From Syntrophaceae bacterium (GTDB lineage: Bacteria > Desulfobacterota > Syntrophia > Syntrophales > UBA2210): 11,946 nt of DNA. The notes beneath the pieces are model-generated. The model saw only the letters and a program-made list of their open reading frames with translations. It did no database searches and had not been told where the DNA came from. This document shows positions 1-7,338 of the stretch, one piece after another (the first letter of the stretch is position 1; each line of letters starts with the position of its first letter). Where the stretch lies: positions 1-11,946 of the forward strand of contig JAUXBI010000022.1 in assembly GCA_030619435.1 (NCBI GenBank), written 5' to 3'. Both the position numbers and the translations under genes were made by a program.

Positions 1-1999
1 CTCCGGTCAGTACTCCGTCCGGCCTTATTATGTCTCCTCCTGGCGTAACGTAAGTTCCCGTGAAGCCGTTTTTTTGCCACAGGCGCGTGGCGGTATTCAG
101 ATCGGGGACCAGCAGAATGTCTTCCAGAAGGTGGTGGACAACGTCTCCGAATTCCTTGTCTGTGGTGTAAACAAGATCGCAGAGTCTGAGAACTCCTTCG
201 GGGCAATCCGATAGAGAGGGGAGGGCTTTTTTGCCGTTATCCAATGATACAAAACTTCCCCTCCCGGAAGAATGATTTTTCAGGTAGTCGATGGCCTGCA
301 TGCCATCTTTCTGACTTCCGACGATAATATACTGGAGTTTGTCATCCAGGGCGGCCTCAACTGCAGCTTCATATTTTTTTGGGACTTCGATATAGTCCGC
401 TATCAGCCCGAGAATATTTCCCTCCAGTACACGGTCGCGCGCCGCTTCTAATATGTGGCGTGTGCCTTCGTCGCACCATTCGTGCCTTTCCTGAATATCC
501 CTCAGGGATGTGAGCCGCGAGCTCTTCTCCCCTGTTTCTTCCCTGACCTTTGCAATATGCACATCTATTGTCTTGAGATTATTTCTTGTGGTATCAAGAT
601 CTTCCGACGTGGATTTCTTCTTTCTTCTGAGAATTTCGATCCCTTCCATGTCTGATGACAGGTCAGATTTTACAGAGGCGAGCTTGTCCTTTAAGGTGTT
701 GAGCTTTTTATTATTCTCATCTATTTCCCCGCGTTCCCTTTCCGCCGTTCTCTTCAGGTCTTCAAGGTTTTTTGTGAGAGATAAAAGGAGATTGCCCAAT
801 CTGGCGTTCTCGGTTATCGCGTCGATATGCCGGGATTTTTCCATTTCCAGATCTTCGCTCAGCTTCATCTCAACTGCTTTCAGTATGTCGGAGGCTTCTT
901 GATCACCGGCGATGGAATCTTCTGTGCTTGTGATTGTCTCGTCCGATTCGGCTGTCTGTTTTTTCAGGAGGACTGTTTCTTCAACTGTTATCTTTTCGCG
1001 TTCTCTGAGAGATTCTATTTCAGCAAGATCCTTTTTCTTTTTATCTGATAGATGAGAGATGGTCTCATTCGCAAATTCTATCTTTTGTTCCCTTATGTTT
1101 ATCTCATTTTTTATGCCGTAGTATTCGTCCTGAAGAGAACCTATTGCCTCTTCGCTTTCTATGAGCCCCGTTCTTATATTTTCTATAACAGATTCCAGCG
1201 CCTTCAGTTCCGTCTGGGCCTCCAGCGTTTTTTCATTCAGAGGGACACGTGATCGCTCAAGCTCCGTTGTCTTCAAGGTAAGTTCCGAATATGTTTGCAG
1301 CGAGAGGGCCAATTGATATTCCTTTATAGTTTTCCTGAGCCCTCTGTATCTCTCGGCCTTCTTTGCCTGTCTTGATGTGGAATTCAACTGAGAGCGTACC
1401 TCTCTCAGGATGTCGTTGAGCCGAATTATGTTCTGCTTTGTTGATTCCATCTTGCGGGAAGCGGAGTCCCTTCTTGTCTTGTATTTCATAATTCCAGCCG
1501 CTTCCTCGATGAACTGCCGCCTTTCCTCCGGTTTTGCCTCGACGAGATTTGCTATCCTGTCCTGTTCCACTATGGAGTAAGTTCTCGCGCCAACGCCCGC
1601 ATCCATGAAAAATTCCTTCACGTCAAGGAGACGGCATGGTACCTTGTTTATGTAATATTCACTTTCACCTTCGCGGAATATCTTTCGTGAGACTGTAATT
1701 TCCCTATAACCGGAATATTTTTCCGGTACCCTGTGTCCATTGCTTTCCAGCGTTATGGATACCTCTGCCATGCCCACCGCGGGTGCGTCGTCGCTCCCGT
1801 TGAATATGACATCCTCCATCTTCTTCCCGCGGAGCATTGTGACACGCTGTTCACCCATAACCCACCGTATGGCGTCCACGATGTTGCTCTTCCCGCAGCC
1901 ATTAGGCCCTACGATAGCGTTGATGTCACGGGAAAGGTCGATGGGAGTCTTATCCTTGAAGGATTTGAATCCGAGTATTTCCAGTTTTTTCAGTTTCAT
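1..1999 (-). CDS. smc: Chromosome segregation ATPase SMC, N-terminal 666 codons (cut by window start)
   Basis: SMC dimers compact and help segregate the chromosome, working with ScpA/ScpB on the nucleoid. Reading from 1999 to position 2 gives 666 uninterrupted codons. The start MKLKKLEILGFKSFKDKT is typical of SMC. Walker A is GPNGCGKS at residues 31-38, followed by NIVDAIRWVMGEQ. The Q-loop stretch YSIVEQDRI and the motif AKPEERRQFIEEAAGI lie near residues 138-170. From about 170 to 500 the protein is highly charged and helical, which is the first coiled-coil arm. From about 520 the hinge begins (LEGNILGLIADYIEV), and the window ends inside it at VTPGGDIIRPDGVLTG. The second arm, the C-motif and Walker B lie outside the window. 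The ATG at 1999 is preceded by AGGA (complement of 2009-2012) with a 9-nt spacer. The gene diverges from the kinase operon. Identity is very secure; the only gap is the missing C-terminal half. Confidence 0.96.
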   Translation of the reverse strand, partial: MKLKKLEILGFKSFKDKTPIDLSRDINAIVGPNGCGKSNIVDAIRWVMGEQRVTMLRGKKMEDVIFNGSDDAPAVGMAEVSITLESNGHRVPEKYSGYREITVSRKIFREGESEYYINKVPCRLLDVKEFFMDAGVGARTYSIVEQDRIANLVEAKPEERRQFIEEAAGIMKYKTRRDSASRKMESTKQNIIRLNDILREVRSQLNSTSRQAKKAERYRGLRKTIKEYQLALSLQTYSELTLKTTELERSRVPLNEKTLEAQTELKALESVIENIRTGLIESEEAIGSLQDEYYGIKNEINIREQKIEFANETISHLSDKKKKDLAEIESLREREKITVEETVLLKKQTAESDETITSTEDSIAGDQEASDILKAVEMKLSEDLEMEKSRHIDAITENARLGNLLLSLTKNLEDLKRTAERERGEIDENNKKLNTLKDKLASVKSDLSSDMEGIEILRRKKKSTSEDLDTTRNNLKTIDVHIAKVREETGEKSSRLTSLRDIQERHEWCDEGTRHILEAARDRVLEGNILGLIADYIEVPKKYEAAVEAALDDKLQYIIVGSQKDGMQAIDYLKNHSSGRGSFVSLDNGKKALPSLSDCPEGVLRLCDLVYTTDKEFGDVVHHLLEDILLVPDLNTATRLWQKNGFTGTYVTPGGDIIRPDGVLTG

Positions 2000-2067
2000 G
2001 TGGCAAAGTCCTGTAGTGGACACCAGTTAATCTTTAGAGGATTTAATCCCCGTGAACCCACTTTGTC

Positions 2068-2087
2068 ATTCCCACGGAAATGGGAAT
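2068..2087. repeat. Dispersed palindromic repeat of the ATTCCC-N8-GGGAAT type
   Basis: The 20-mer ATTCCCACGGAAATGGGAAT is a 7-bp perfect inverted repeat around a 6-nt loop, preceded by GTC and followed by CC. The layout ATTCCC, eight bases, GGGAAT is that of the neisserial dRS3 element. Closely similar sequences are scattered in many proteobacterial genomes, where their translation gives the familiar HFRGNDK-like peptide. That translation is present here on the minus strand. Such elements usually lie between genes, as this one does. Only one copy is in the window, so its repeat status rests on resemblance. Confidence 0.6.
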
Positions 2088-2107
2088 CCGCCCTGTTTAC
2101 ACGAGGA

Positions 2108-2136
2108 AATCTATCAGAGTTGCAGACCTTTGTAAA
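2108..2136 (-). promoter_or_regulatory. Candidate sigma-70 type promoter for smc
   Basis: On the minus strand TTTACA (2136-2131) is followed by 17 bp and then TAGATT (2113-2108). The -35 box matches 5 of 6 consensus bases and the -10 box 4 of 6. Transcription would begin near 2101, leaving a leader of about 100 nt that carries the dispersed repeat as a hairpin. The spacing is ideal, but the weak -10 box makes this tentative. Confidence 0.33.
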
Positions 2137-2221
2137 GAAAAAAACACTACAGGATGTGTTGTTTAAAATCAGAGCACAATATATGGTGTTTTGCCTGGGT
2201 TTGGGGACCAGCCGGTTGATC

Positions 2222-2247
2222 TGTCTGTACGTGGCCACACACAGACA
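2222..2247. promoter_or_regulatory. 26-bp imperfect palindrome, candidate operator
   Basis: The half-sites TGTCTGT (2222-2228) and ACAGACA (2241-2247) flank a central palindrome GTGGCCAC (2231-2238). Eleven of 13 base pairs of the dyad match; only the two AC steps on either side of the centre fail. The site ends 23 bp before the -35 box of the rightward promoter, centred about 71 bp upstream of the expected transcript start. That is a usual place for an activator dimer. No T-run follows, so a terminator is unlikely. The cognate regulator is not identifiable. Confidence 0.45.
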
Positions 2248-2270
2248 TCATCCTATATAGATGATTCTAC

Positions 2271-2299
2271 TTTACATAACGATCTGTTTTGAATATAGT
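2271..2299 (+). promoter_or_regulatory. Sigma-70 type promoter of the kinase/antiporter operon
   Basis: TTTACA (2271-2276), a 17-bp spacer, and TATAGT (2294-2299) each match the consensus at 5 of 6 positions. Transcription is expected to begin around 2306. This places the ATG at 2261 upstream of the transcript and argues for translation starting at 2387. With no clear terminator downstream, this promoter could serve every plus-strand gene in the window. Confidence 0.6.
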
Positions 2300-2386
2300 T
2301 TTTTGAAGGGAATTAGAAAAAGTCCGGAAAAGATTGTTTTGAGGATTTTTCTCTCGCAATCTTGCTCAATGCACAAGGTGAATATA

Positions 2387-4531
2387 ATGTTAAAAACCGG
2401 GAAAGATAAGCGGTTATATGCCACGCCGAAGGAGTTTGAGGAAAGGGAGAGGGCCTTCTTGTCACAGATAATACAGGGGAGCACAATACCCACCCTGGTT
2501 GAGCACAGTGAACATATCTGTACTCACTGGAACAAAGCTATGGAAAACCTCACAGGGCATCCGGCTGAAGAGGTAGTTGGTACTAACAGACAATGGATAG
2601 CCTTCTATCCAAAACCCAGACCGACTATGGCTGATCTTATAATAAATGATCTGCAGGAAGAGATTCTGAAACTCTACAAACATAAGTGCCGGAAATCACC
2701 TCTTATCGAAGGGGCATACGAGGCAGAAGACTTTTTCCCGGGCAAAGGTGAAGCAGGTAAATGGATCTTCTTTACCGCCGCTCCTATTAAAGGGTCTGAC
2801 GGGAATATTATAGGTTCAATCGAAACCATATGGGACATTACACAATCAAAACAATTACAACATGAATCTGAAAGCTACATACATCAGCTTTCAGCACTGT
2901 GCTCGATCTCCAGCGCGTTGAACACCTCATTGGATATTGAGGAAAGTTCCCGGATTGCAGTGGATAACATCATTGCCAACCTGGATGTTGACAGTGCCGG
3001 GATTTATCTGAAAGAAGAAAATTCCGATTTTCGTGTTGCCTATTCTTCCGGGTATTCTGAAAGCTTTTATCAGACAGGAAACAGGGTGGGTCCGGATGGT
3101 ATTGTAGGAAAAACAGTCAGAGAAGGCAAAACTATTATTTTCGAGGATGTAACCATTGCAAACACGCCGTACAGGGGATTTGCACTAAATGAAGGGCTGA
3201 AGTCGGTTGCCTGTTTCCCTCTGGTCTCAAATGAAGAGATCTTTGGCGTGATCAAGATATCAAGCCACACCTCGCGCCGATTTTCTGGTGAAGATAAAGA
3301 TCTTTTTGAACTGATCGGCAATCGCGTTGCTCTTGCTATCGAAAACGCCAGGCTCCACCATCAGACGAAGATGTTCAGCCAGAGTCTGGAGCTGAAGGTA
3401 AAAGAAAAAACAGAGGAACTGGAAGAATCGTACCGTGAATTAAGGAGATCTGAAGAAAGATATCGGGCCATGTTCGATGCAGATCCAAACCCGATTTTTA
3501 TTATGGATATAAAGACCTTCAAGATACTGGATATTAACGCGACTGCCCTCGATTGTTACGGATATTCAAGGGATGAATTTCTTGCAATGCTTTTTCCGGA
3601 TCTTGGATACGACAAAAACCCGGAGTTGGTCGAGGAACTGAAACATGTTTCTCTGAATCAGTCACACTTTTACCCGAAAAGGATCCATCAGAGAAAGGGC
3701 GGAGACTATTTCTACGTCAATGTCCATATCAGTCCCGTGAGATTTATGGAAAGAGATTTTCTGATTGCGACTACCACCGATATCACCGAAAATGTGGAAA
3801 AGGAGGCCCAGTTGATTCAGGCCGGCAAGATGGCCACATTAGGAACCATGGCCGCAGGTATGGCCCATGAAATAAATCAGCCCTTGAACGTCATTCAGGT
3901 CTGCGCCGATTTCTTTCTGAAGATGCTGAAGAAGAATAAAGAGATCAGCAGGTTGGAACTGAGCACCATGGCGGACGAGATCAAAAGTAATGTCCAGAGG
4001 GCTGCAGGAATCATAAGCCATATGAGGGACTTTACCCGGCAGTCTGGAGTTATAAGCGGTAAACTTAATATCAATAAACCGATTCGCGATGTTTTCAAGG
4101 TATTGGGTCAACAGTTGGAGGTGCACCAGATAGAGCTTGATCTGGATTTGGATGATAAGCTGCCTTCAATACTGGCGGACCATAACAGGATGGAACAGGT
4201 TTTTATCAATCTGGTAACAAATGCCATGGATACCCTTGATGAGGAGGGGAGAAAAGGGGATCAGGAGTGGAAAAAATTCCTGAAGATAAGATCATTTTCT
4301 GAGGATGGCCAGGTTATCGTAACAGTTTCCGATAACGGCGCGGGGATTCCCGGAGATATAATAGACAAGATATTTGAACCGTTTTTTACCACCAAAGATG
4401 TTGGGAAAGGTACCGGATTAGGCATGAGTATCAGCTATGGAATCGTTAAGGATTACGGTGGTACTATTAATGTGAAAAGTAAATCAGGTAAGGGCACCAC
4501 TTTTGAATTAAGATTTCCGATTATTAGATAA
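2387..4531 (+). CDS. Sensor histidine kinase, PAS-GAF-PAS-HisKA-HATPase (714 aa)
   Basis: This is a soluble sensor kinase that should autophosphorylate on a histidine and pass the phosphate to a receiver, probably in the next two genes. The order is PAS (about 24-155, with [11 protein letters not shown] and [12 protein letters not shown]), GAF (about 167-325, ending [11 protein letters not shown]), a short coiled coil, PAS (about 354-470, ending TTTDIT), then the transmitter. The phospho-acceptor is His494 in [10 protein letters not shown]. The ATPase shows the N-box [13 protein letters not shown] (about 605), DNGAGIP (about 649), FEPFFTTK and GKGTGLGMS (about 673). No membrane segment is visible, so it is cytoplasmic; the ligand is unknown. 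The frame is open back to an ATG at 2261, but that precedes the promoter and lacks a ribosome site. ATG 2387 has AAGGTG at 2375-2380 with a 6-nt spacer; ATG 2369 is the alternative. Fifteen nt separate it from the next gene. Confidence 0.9.
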   Translation: MLKTGKDKRLYATPKEFEERERAFLSQIIQGSTIPTLVEHSEHICTHWNKAMENLTGHPAEEVVGTNRQWIAFYPKPRPTMADLIINDLQEEILKLYKHKCRKSPLIEGAYEAEDFFPGKGEAGKWIFFTAAPIKGSDGNIIGSIETIWDITQSKQLQHESESYIHQLSALCSISSALNTSLDIEESSRIAVDNIIANLDVDSAGIYLKEENSDFRVAYSSGYSESFYQTGNRVGPDGIVGKTVREGKTIIFEDVTIANTPYRGFALNEGLKSVACFPLVSNEEIFGVIKISSHTSRRFSGEDKDLFELIGNRVALAIENARLHHQTKMFSQSLELKVKEKTEELEESYRELRRSEERYRAMFDADPNPIFIMDIKTFKILDINATALDCYGYSRDEFLAMLFPDLGYDKNPELVEELKHVSLNQSHFYPKRIHQRKGGDYFYVNVHISPVRFMERDFLIATTTDITENVEKEAQLIQAGKMATLGTMAAGMAHEINQPLNVIQVCADFFLKMLKKNKEISRLELSTMADEIKSNVQRAAGIISHMRDFTRQSGVISGKLNINKPIRDVFKVLGQQLEVHQIELDLDLDDKLPSILADHNRMEQVFINLVTNAMDTLDEEGRKGDQEWKKFLKIRSFSEDGQVIVTVSDNGAGIPGDIIDKIFEPFFTTKDVGKGTGLGMSISYGIVKDYGGTINVKSKSGKGTTFELRFPIIR

Positions 4532-4546
4532 ACGAAGGCAGCTGAG

Positions 4547-6064
4547 ATGTCCAAACTTTTACTCATAGATGATGAGAAGGCAATTGTCAGGGTTCTCTCC
4601 GTATCACTGAAAAGTGATGGCTACGATGTGGTTACTGCATATGGCGGTGAAGAGGGCCTGGATGTGTTCCGGAGAGAGTCTCCGGATATAGTCCTTACAG
4701 ATATAAAGATGCCGGGCATGGATGGCATTGAGGTCTTGAAGAGAATAAAAGATCTTGATCCCGATACGGAGGTGATCATTATTACCGGTCATGGAGACAT
4801 GCATTTGGCAATAGATGCCCTTCAGCTGGGCGCCTCCGATTTCATAAACAAACCTGTCGCGGACGAAGTTCTGGCGATTACTCTTAAGAGAGCCGAAGAG
4901 AGACTGCTTATAAGGCAAAAACTCAGGGAATATACTGAAACCCTGGAAAACATGGTCAGGATTGCTACTGAAGAGGTAAGAAGAAAGTCCGAATTTCAGG
5001 ATAAACTGATTACCAGTTCCAATGATGGAATAGTAGCAACGGACAAAAAAGGGGAAGTAATCATTTTTAATCCTGGGGCAGAGAAAATATTCGGCTACTT
5101 CAGGCGTGAAGTTATAAGAAAAATGAATATCTATGATCTTTACCCCCCGGAACTGGCAGGAGAGTTTCAGCAGGGATTGAAGCAGGGGAAAATTGTAAAG
5201 GGTACGGACTGGAAAGAGGTCATGATTACGGCAAAAGATGGCAAGAGTCTGCCGACAAGGTTTTCCGGAGCTCTTCTCTATGAGAAAAATATGGTTGTCG
5301 GCAGCGTCGGTTTTTTTCGGGATCTCAGGGAGATTAAGCATCTGCAGCAGGAATTAATAAAGGCTGAGAGATTGGCCGCTATCGGTCAGACCGTGACCGG
5401 GTTGGCTCATTATATCAAGAATATATTAAGTGGCCTCAAGGGGGGAAGCTATGTAGTAAATGTTGGTCTTGACAAAAATGATATCGATAAGCTAAAAACG
5501 GGATGGGCCATGGTGGAAAGGAATGTCGGGCGTGTATCCGAGCTGGTACTGGATTTACTCACCTACTCCAGGGAGCGCGGGCCTGAATTGCGAAATTGTT
5601 TTCCCAATGAGATCGCTGACGATGTATGTGAGCTGATGGAGGCAAGGGCAAGTCAGAACGAGATTGAGATAATAAAAGAATTAGCCCCGTCCATTGGCGA
5701 AGTGAATATGGGGGCGGATGCTGTTCATCGCGTGCTTCTTAACCTGGTTTCTAATGCTGTCGATGCATGTATTTCCGACCTGAGTGTGGACAAAGAATGG
5801 CAGGTTCGCGTAAATACCGCTCTTGAAGGTGATGACATGCTGAAATTTGAGGTTATTGATAATGGTTGTGGTATGAGTGAAGAGATCAGAAAAAATCTTT
5901 TTACCTCTTTCTTTAGCACTAAAGGCGGGAAAGGTACCGGTCTTGGTCTGCTCGTTACCCACAAGCTTGTAGAGGAACATGGGGGAACAATAGACATTAC
6001 CTCACAGCTGGGAAAGGGATCTGCCTTTATCATCCGTCTTCCTTACAGCAAGGCAACTCATTGA
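4547..6064 (+). CDS. Receiver-PAS-histidine kinase hybrid (505 aa)
   Basis: This is a hybrid two-component protein with the receiver at the N-terminus. The receiver (1-120) has the acidic pair Asp8-Asp9, phospho-acceptor Asp52 in TDIKMPGMDG, Thr80 in ITGHG and Lys102 in INKP, so it looks fully active. A short coiled coil leads to a PAS domain (about 150-265, NDGIVATDKKGEVIIFNPGAEKIFGY). The transmitter follows, with His288 in an unusual H-box, GLAHYIKNILSGLKGG, rather than HE(I/L)xxPL. The ATPase has HRVLLNLVSNAVDAC (about 394), DNGCGMS and GKGTGLGLLVTHKLVEEHGG. The natural reading is that it takes phosphate from the upstream kinase and its own kinase then feeds the stand-alone receiver downstream. 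No membrane segment or DNA-binding domain is seen. The start has GAAGG at 4534-4538, 8 nt upstream. Confidence 0.9.
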   Translation: MSKLLLIDDEKAIVRVLSVSLKSDGYDVVTAYGGEEGLDVFRRESPDIVLTDIKMPGMDGIEVLKRIKDLDPDTEVIIITGHGDMHLAIDALQLGASDFINKPVADEVLAITLKRAEERLLIRQKLREYTETLENMVRIATEEVRRKSEFQDKLITSSNDGIVATDKKGEVIIFNPGAEKIFGYFRREVIRKMNIYDLYPPELAGEFQQGLKQGKIVKGTDWKEVMITAKDGKSLPTRFSGALLYEKNMVVGSVGFFRDLREIKHLQQELIKAERLAAIGQTVTGLAHYIKNILSGLKGGSYVVNVGLDKNDIDKLKTGWAMVERNVGRVSELVLDLLTYSRERGPELRNCFPNEIADDVCELMEARASQNEIEIIKELAPSIGEVNMGADAVHRVLLNLVSNAVDACISDLSVDKEWQVRVNTALEGDDMLKFEVIDNGCGMSEEIRKNLFTSFFSTKGGKGTGLGLLVTHKLVEEHGGTIDITSQLGKGSAFIIRLPYSKATH

Positions 6065-6122
6065 AAAATTACAAGTGCGCCAAATTTTTCTTGTGAATAA
6101 ATGATCCCCGGGAGGATCTATT

Positions 6123-6518
6123 ATGGGTAAGAGAGTGCTTATCGTTGATGATGATCCTGATATTATTACTTTTGTTGTAACCGTTCTGGAAGAAAATGGC
6201 TACACTCCTTTGATAGCCAAAAACGGAGAAGAGGGTATAGCTAAGACTGTAGAAGAAAGCCCGGATCTTATAATCCTGGATCTTTTAATGCCTAAACAGA
6301 GTGGCATCAAGATATACCGGGAATTAAAAGGTGATGAATCCTTGAAGAAGATTCCTGTTATTGTTCTATCCGGAATAGCCAGGAGGACATTTCTCCGTTC
6401 CCATGAGGCCTTGACAGAGTTTGGTGGCCAGCCTGTACCAGAGCCTGAGGCATATATAGAAAAACCAGTTGAACCTGAAAAATTAGCAGAGACTATAAAA
6501 GAATTGATAATTGAGTAA
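6123..6518 (+). CDS. Stand-alone receiver-domain response regulator (131 aa)
   Basis: A single CheY-like receiver with nothing attached. Residues needed for phosphorylation are present: Asp9-Asp10(-Asp11), phospho-acceptor Asp53 in LDLLMP, Ser83 in VLSGIA and Lys114 in YIEKP. The Ser-to-Lys distance is 31 residues; in CheY and in the upstream hybrid it is 22. The alpha4/beta5 region therefore carries about 9 extra residues (RSHEALTEFGGQPVPEPEAY), which may form a partner surface. It has no output domain, so it should act as a phosphorelay shuttle or by direct protein binding. A strong ribosome site, GGGAGGAT, precedes the ATG. It follows the hybrid kinase by 58 nt and precedes the Usp-like gene by 58 nt. 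Confidence 0.9.
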   Translation: MGKRVLIVDDDPDIITFVVTVLEENGYTPLIAKNGEEGIAKTVEESPDLIILDLLMPKQSGIKIYRELKGDESLKKIPVIVLSGIARRTFLRSHEALTEFGGQPVPEPEAYIEKPVEPEKLAETIKELIIE

Positions 6519-6576
6519 AACCTGTGCCTTTCTTATTGATTCCAGCACAAATTGAACCGGCCGGCAACTGAAGAAG

Positions 6577-7323
6577 ATGAAATTACTTTACGCAACTAAC
6601 CTTGAAGACCAGGCTTTATCCTTTAACCTGATAGAGAATATATTGGGTTTACGCCATATCGGGCTTGAAGAGATAGTGTTTTTACAAACCGCCCCCTCTG
6701 ATGGATGGCTTGAAAATCTGTCCGGCCTTGGGATTAAGTATAGAATACTGGTGGAAGAAGCTCTCTCTCTGCCGCGTATTTTGAGTGTGGCCGGGAAGGA
6801 AGATGTGTCACTTGTTGTCGTCAATCTCGACAGAAAGATACACAATCCCTCTCGCGGTTCCCTCATCAGGGGTTTGATTAAGAGATCTTCTGTACCTGTT
6901 CTGGTTCTTAATGATACGTCAACGCGTGACGAAGAGTTATTTGAACATATTATTTTTCCTACGAATTGGTCTCCGGCATCAGAGAAGGCTCTAACCCGCC
7001 TGCTGGATTTCAGCGTGATAATTAAGAGACTCGATATTGTAAATGTCATAAACGGGAAGTTGACTGTAAAAGATATCCGGAAGTTGAAACAGGAGCTTGT
7101 CCAAACACGCAAGATGTGTTTGGATAAAAAGATAGACGCTGAGTCACATATTTATGCCGGCAGGATCGTGGAAGAGATAATAACGGCCTCTGAGGATTAC
7201 AGAGCAACCCTTATTGTCATCGGGGCTTCTCCGAAGAAGTCATTTTTTAAAGAGATGTTCAGGAGAAATTTATCCTGCAGTGTCGCTGAAGAAGCGGCAG
7301 TGCCGGTGCTGGTTGTGCCATAA
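6577..7323 (+). CDS. Tandem UspA-like universal stress family protein (248 aa)
   Basis: Two Usp-like halves in one chain. Half one is about 1-115: it starts MKLLYATNLEDQAL and ends RGLIKRSSVPVLVLND. Half two is about 124-248: it starts HIIFPTNWSPASEKAL and ends LIVIGASPKKSFFKEMF, then NLSCSVAEEAAVPVLVVP. Beginning with a beta strand and ending in PVLVV is typical of the fold. The ATP-binding pattern G-x2-G-x9-G(S/T) is not intact in either half; half two keeps only the first glycine. It is therefore more like the non-ATP-binding type, though this is a motif judgement. Usp-like genes often neighbour ion-transporter genes, and here it sits 15 nt before mrpE, suggesting a regulatory or accessory role for the antiporter. 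Its ribosome site is weak (GAAGAAG right before the ATG). Confidence 0.82.
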   Translation: MKLLYATNLEDQALSFNLIENILGLRHIGLEEIVFLQTAPSDGWLENLSGLGIKYRILVEEALSLPRILSVAGKEDVSLVVVNLDRKIHNPSRGSLIRGLIKRSSVPVLVLNDTSTRDEELFEHIIFPTNWSPASEKALTRLLDFSVIIKRLDIVNVINGKLTVKDIRKLKQELVQTRKMCLDKKIDAESHIYAGRIVEEIITASEDYRATLIVIGASPKKSFFKEMFRRNLSCSVAEEAAVPVLVVP

Positions 7324-7338
7324 AAAAGGATCTGATCT

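Larger units (their letters stand above)
2009..2154. repeat. Exact 10-bp inverted repeat pair enclosing 126 bp; possible remnant of a small mobile element
   Basis: TCCTGTAGTG at 2009-2018 and its exact reverse complement CACTACAGGA at 2145-2154 bracket a 146-bp stretch between smc and the kinase operon. The match does not extend past 10 bp, no direct target duplication is visible outside it, and there is no transposase. The left arm contains the Shine-Dalgarno sequence of smc, so part of the match may be functional rather than mobile. The dispersed-repeat-like 20-mer at 2068-2087 lies inside. A MITE or an insertion-sequence end is a guess; chance is possible. Confidence 0.35.

Noticed and set aside
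1996..2238. Minus-strand frame of 80 codons just upstream of smc
   Set aside because: It overlaps the smc start in another frame, and its HFRGNDK peptide is simply the translation of the dispersed palindromic repeat.
1733..2260. Plus-strand frame of 175 codons and its overlapping 96-codon neighbour
   Set aside because: They lie mostly antisense to the smc head domain, whose Walker A and flanking motifs are unmistakable; the products resemble no family I recognise.
4604..5341. Minus-strand frame of 245 codons
   Set aside because: Antisense shadow of the receiver-PAS part of the hybrid kinase; it has no ribosome site or family features, while the plus strand has full motif support.
6063..6090. 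Inverted repeat GAAAAATT / AATTTTTC after the hybrid kinase, as a terminator
   Set aside because: The stem is almost all A-T with a 12-nt loop and no following T-run outside the stem, so it would be too weak; the next gene follows closely with a strong ribosome site.
6588..7112. Minus-strand frame of 174 codons
   Set aside because: Antisense to the Usp-like gene; low-complexity Ser/Arg-rich product typical of a shadow frame.
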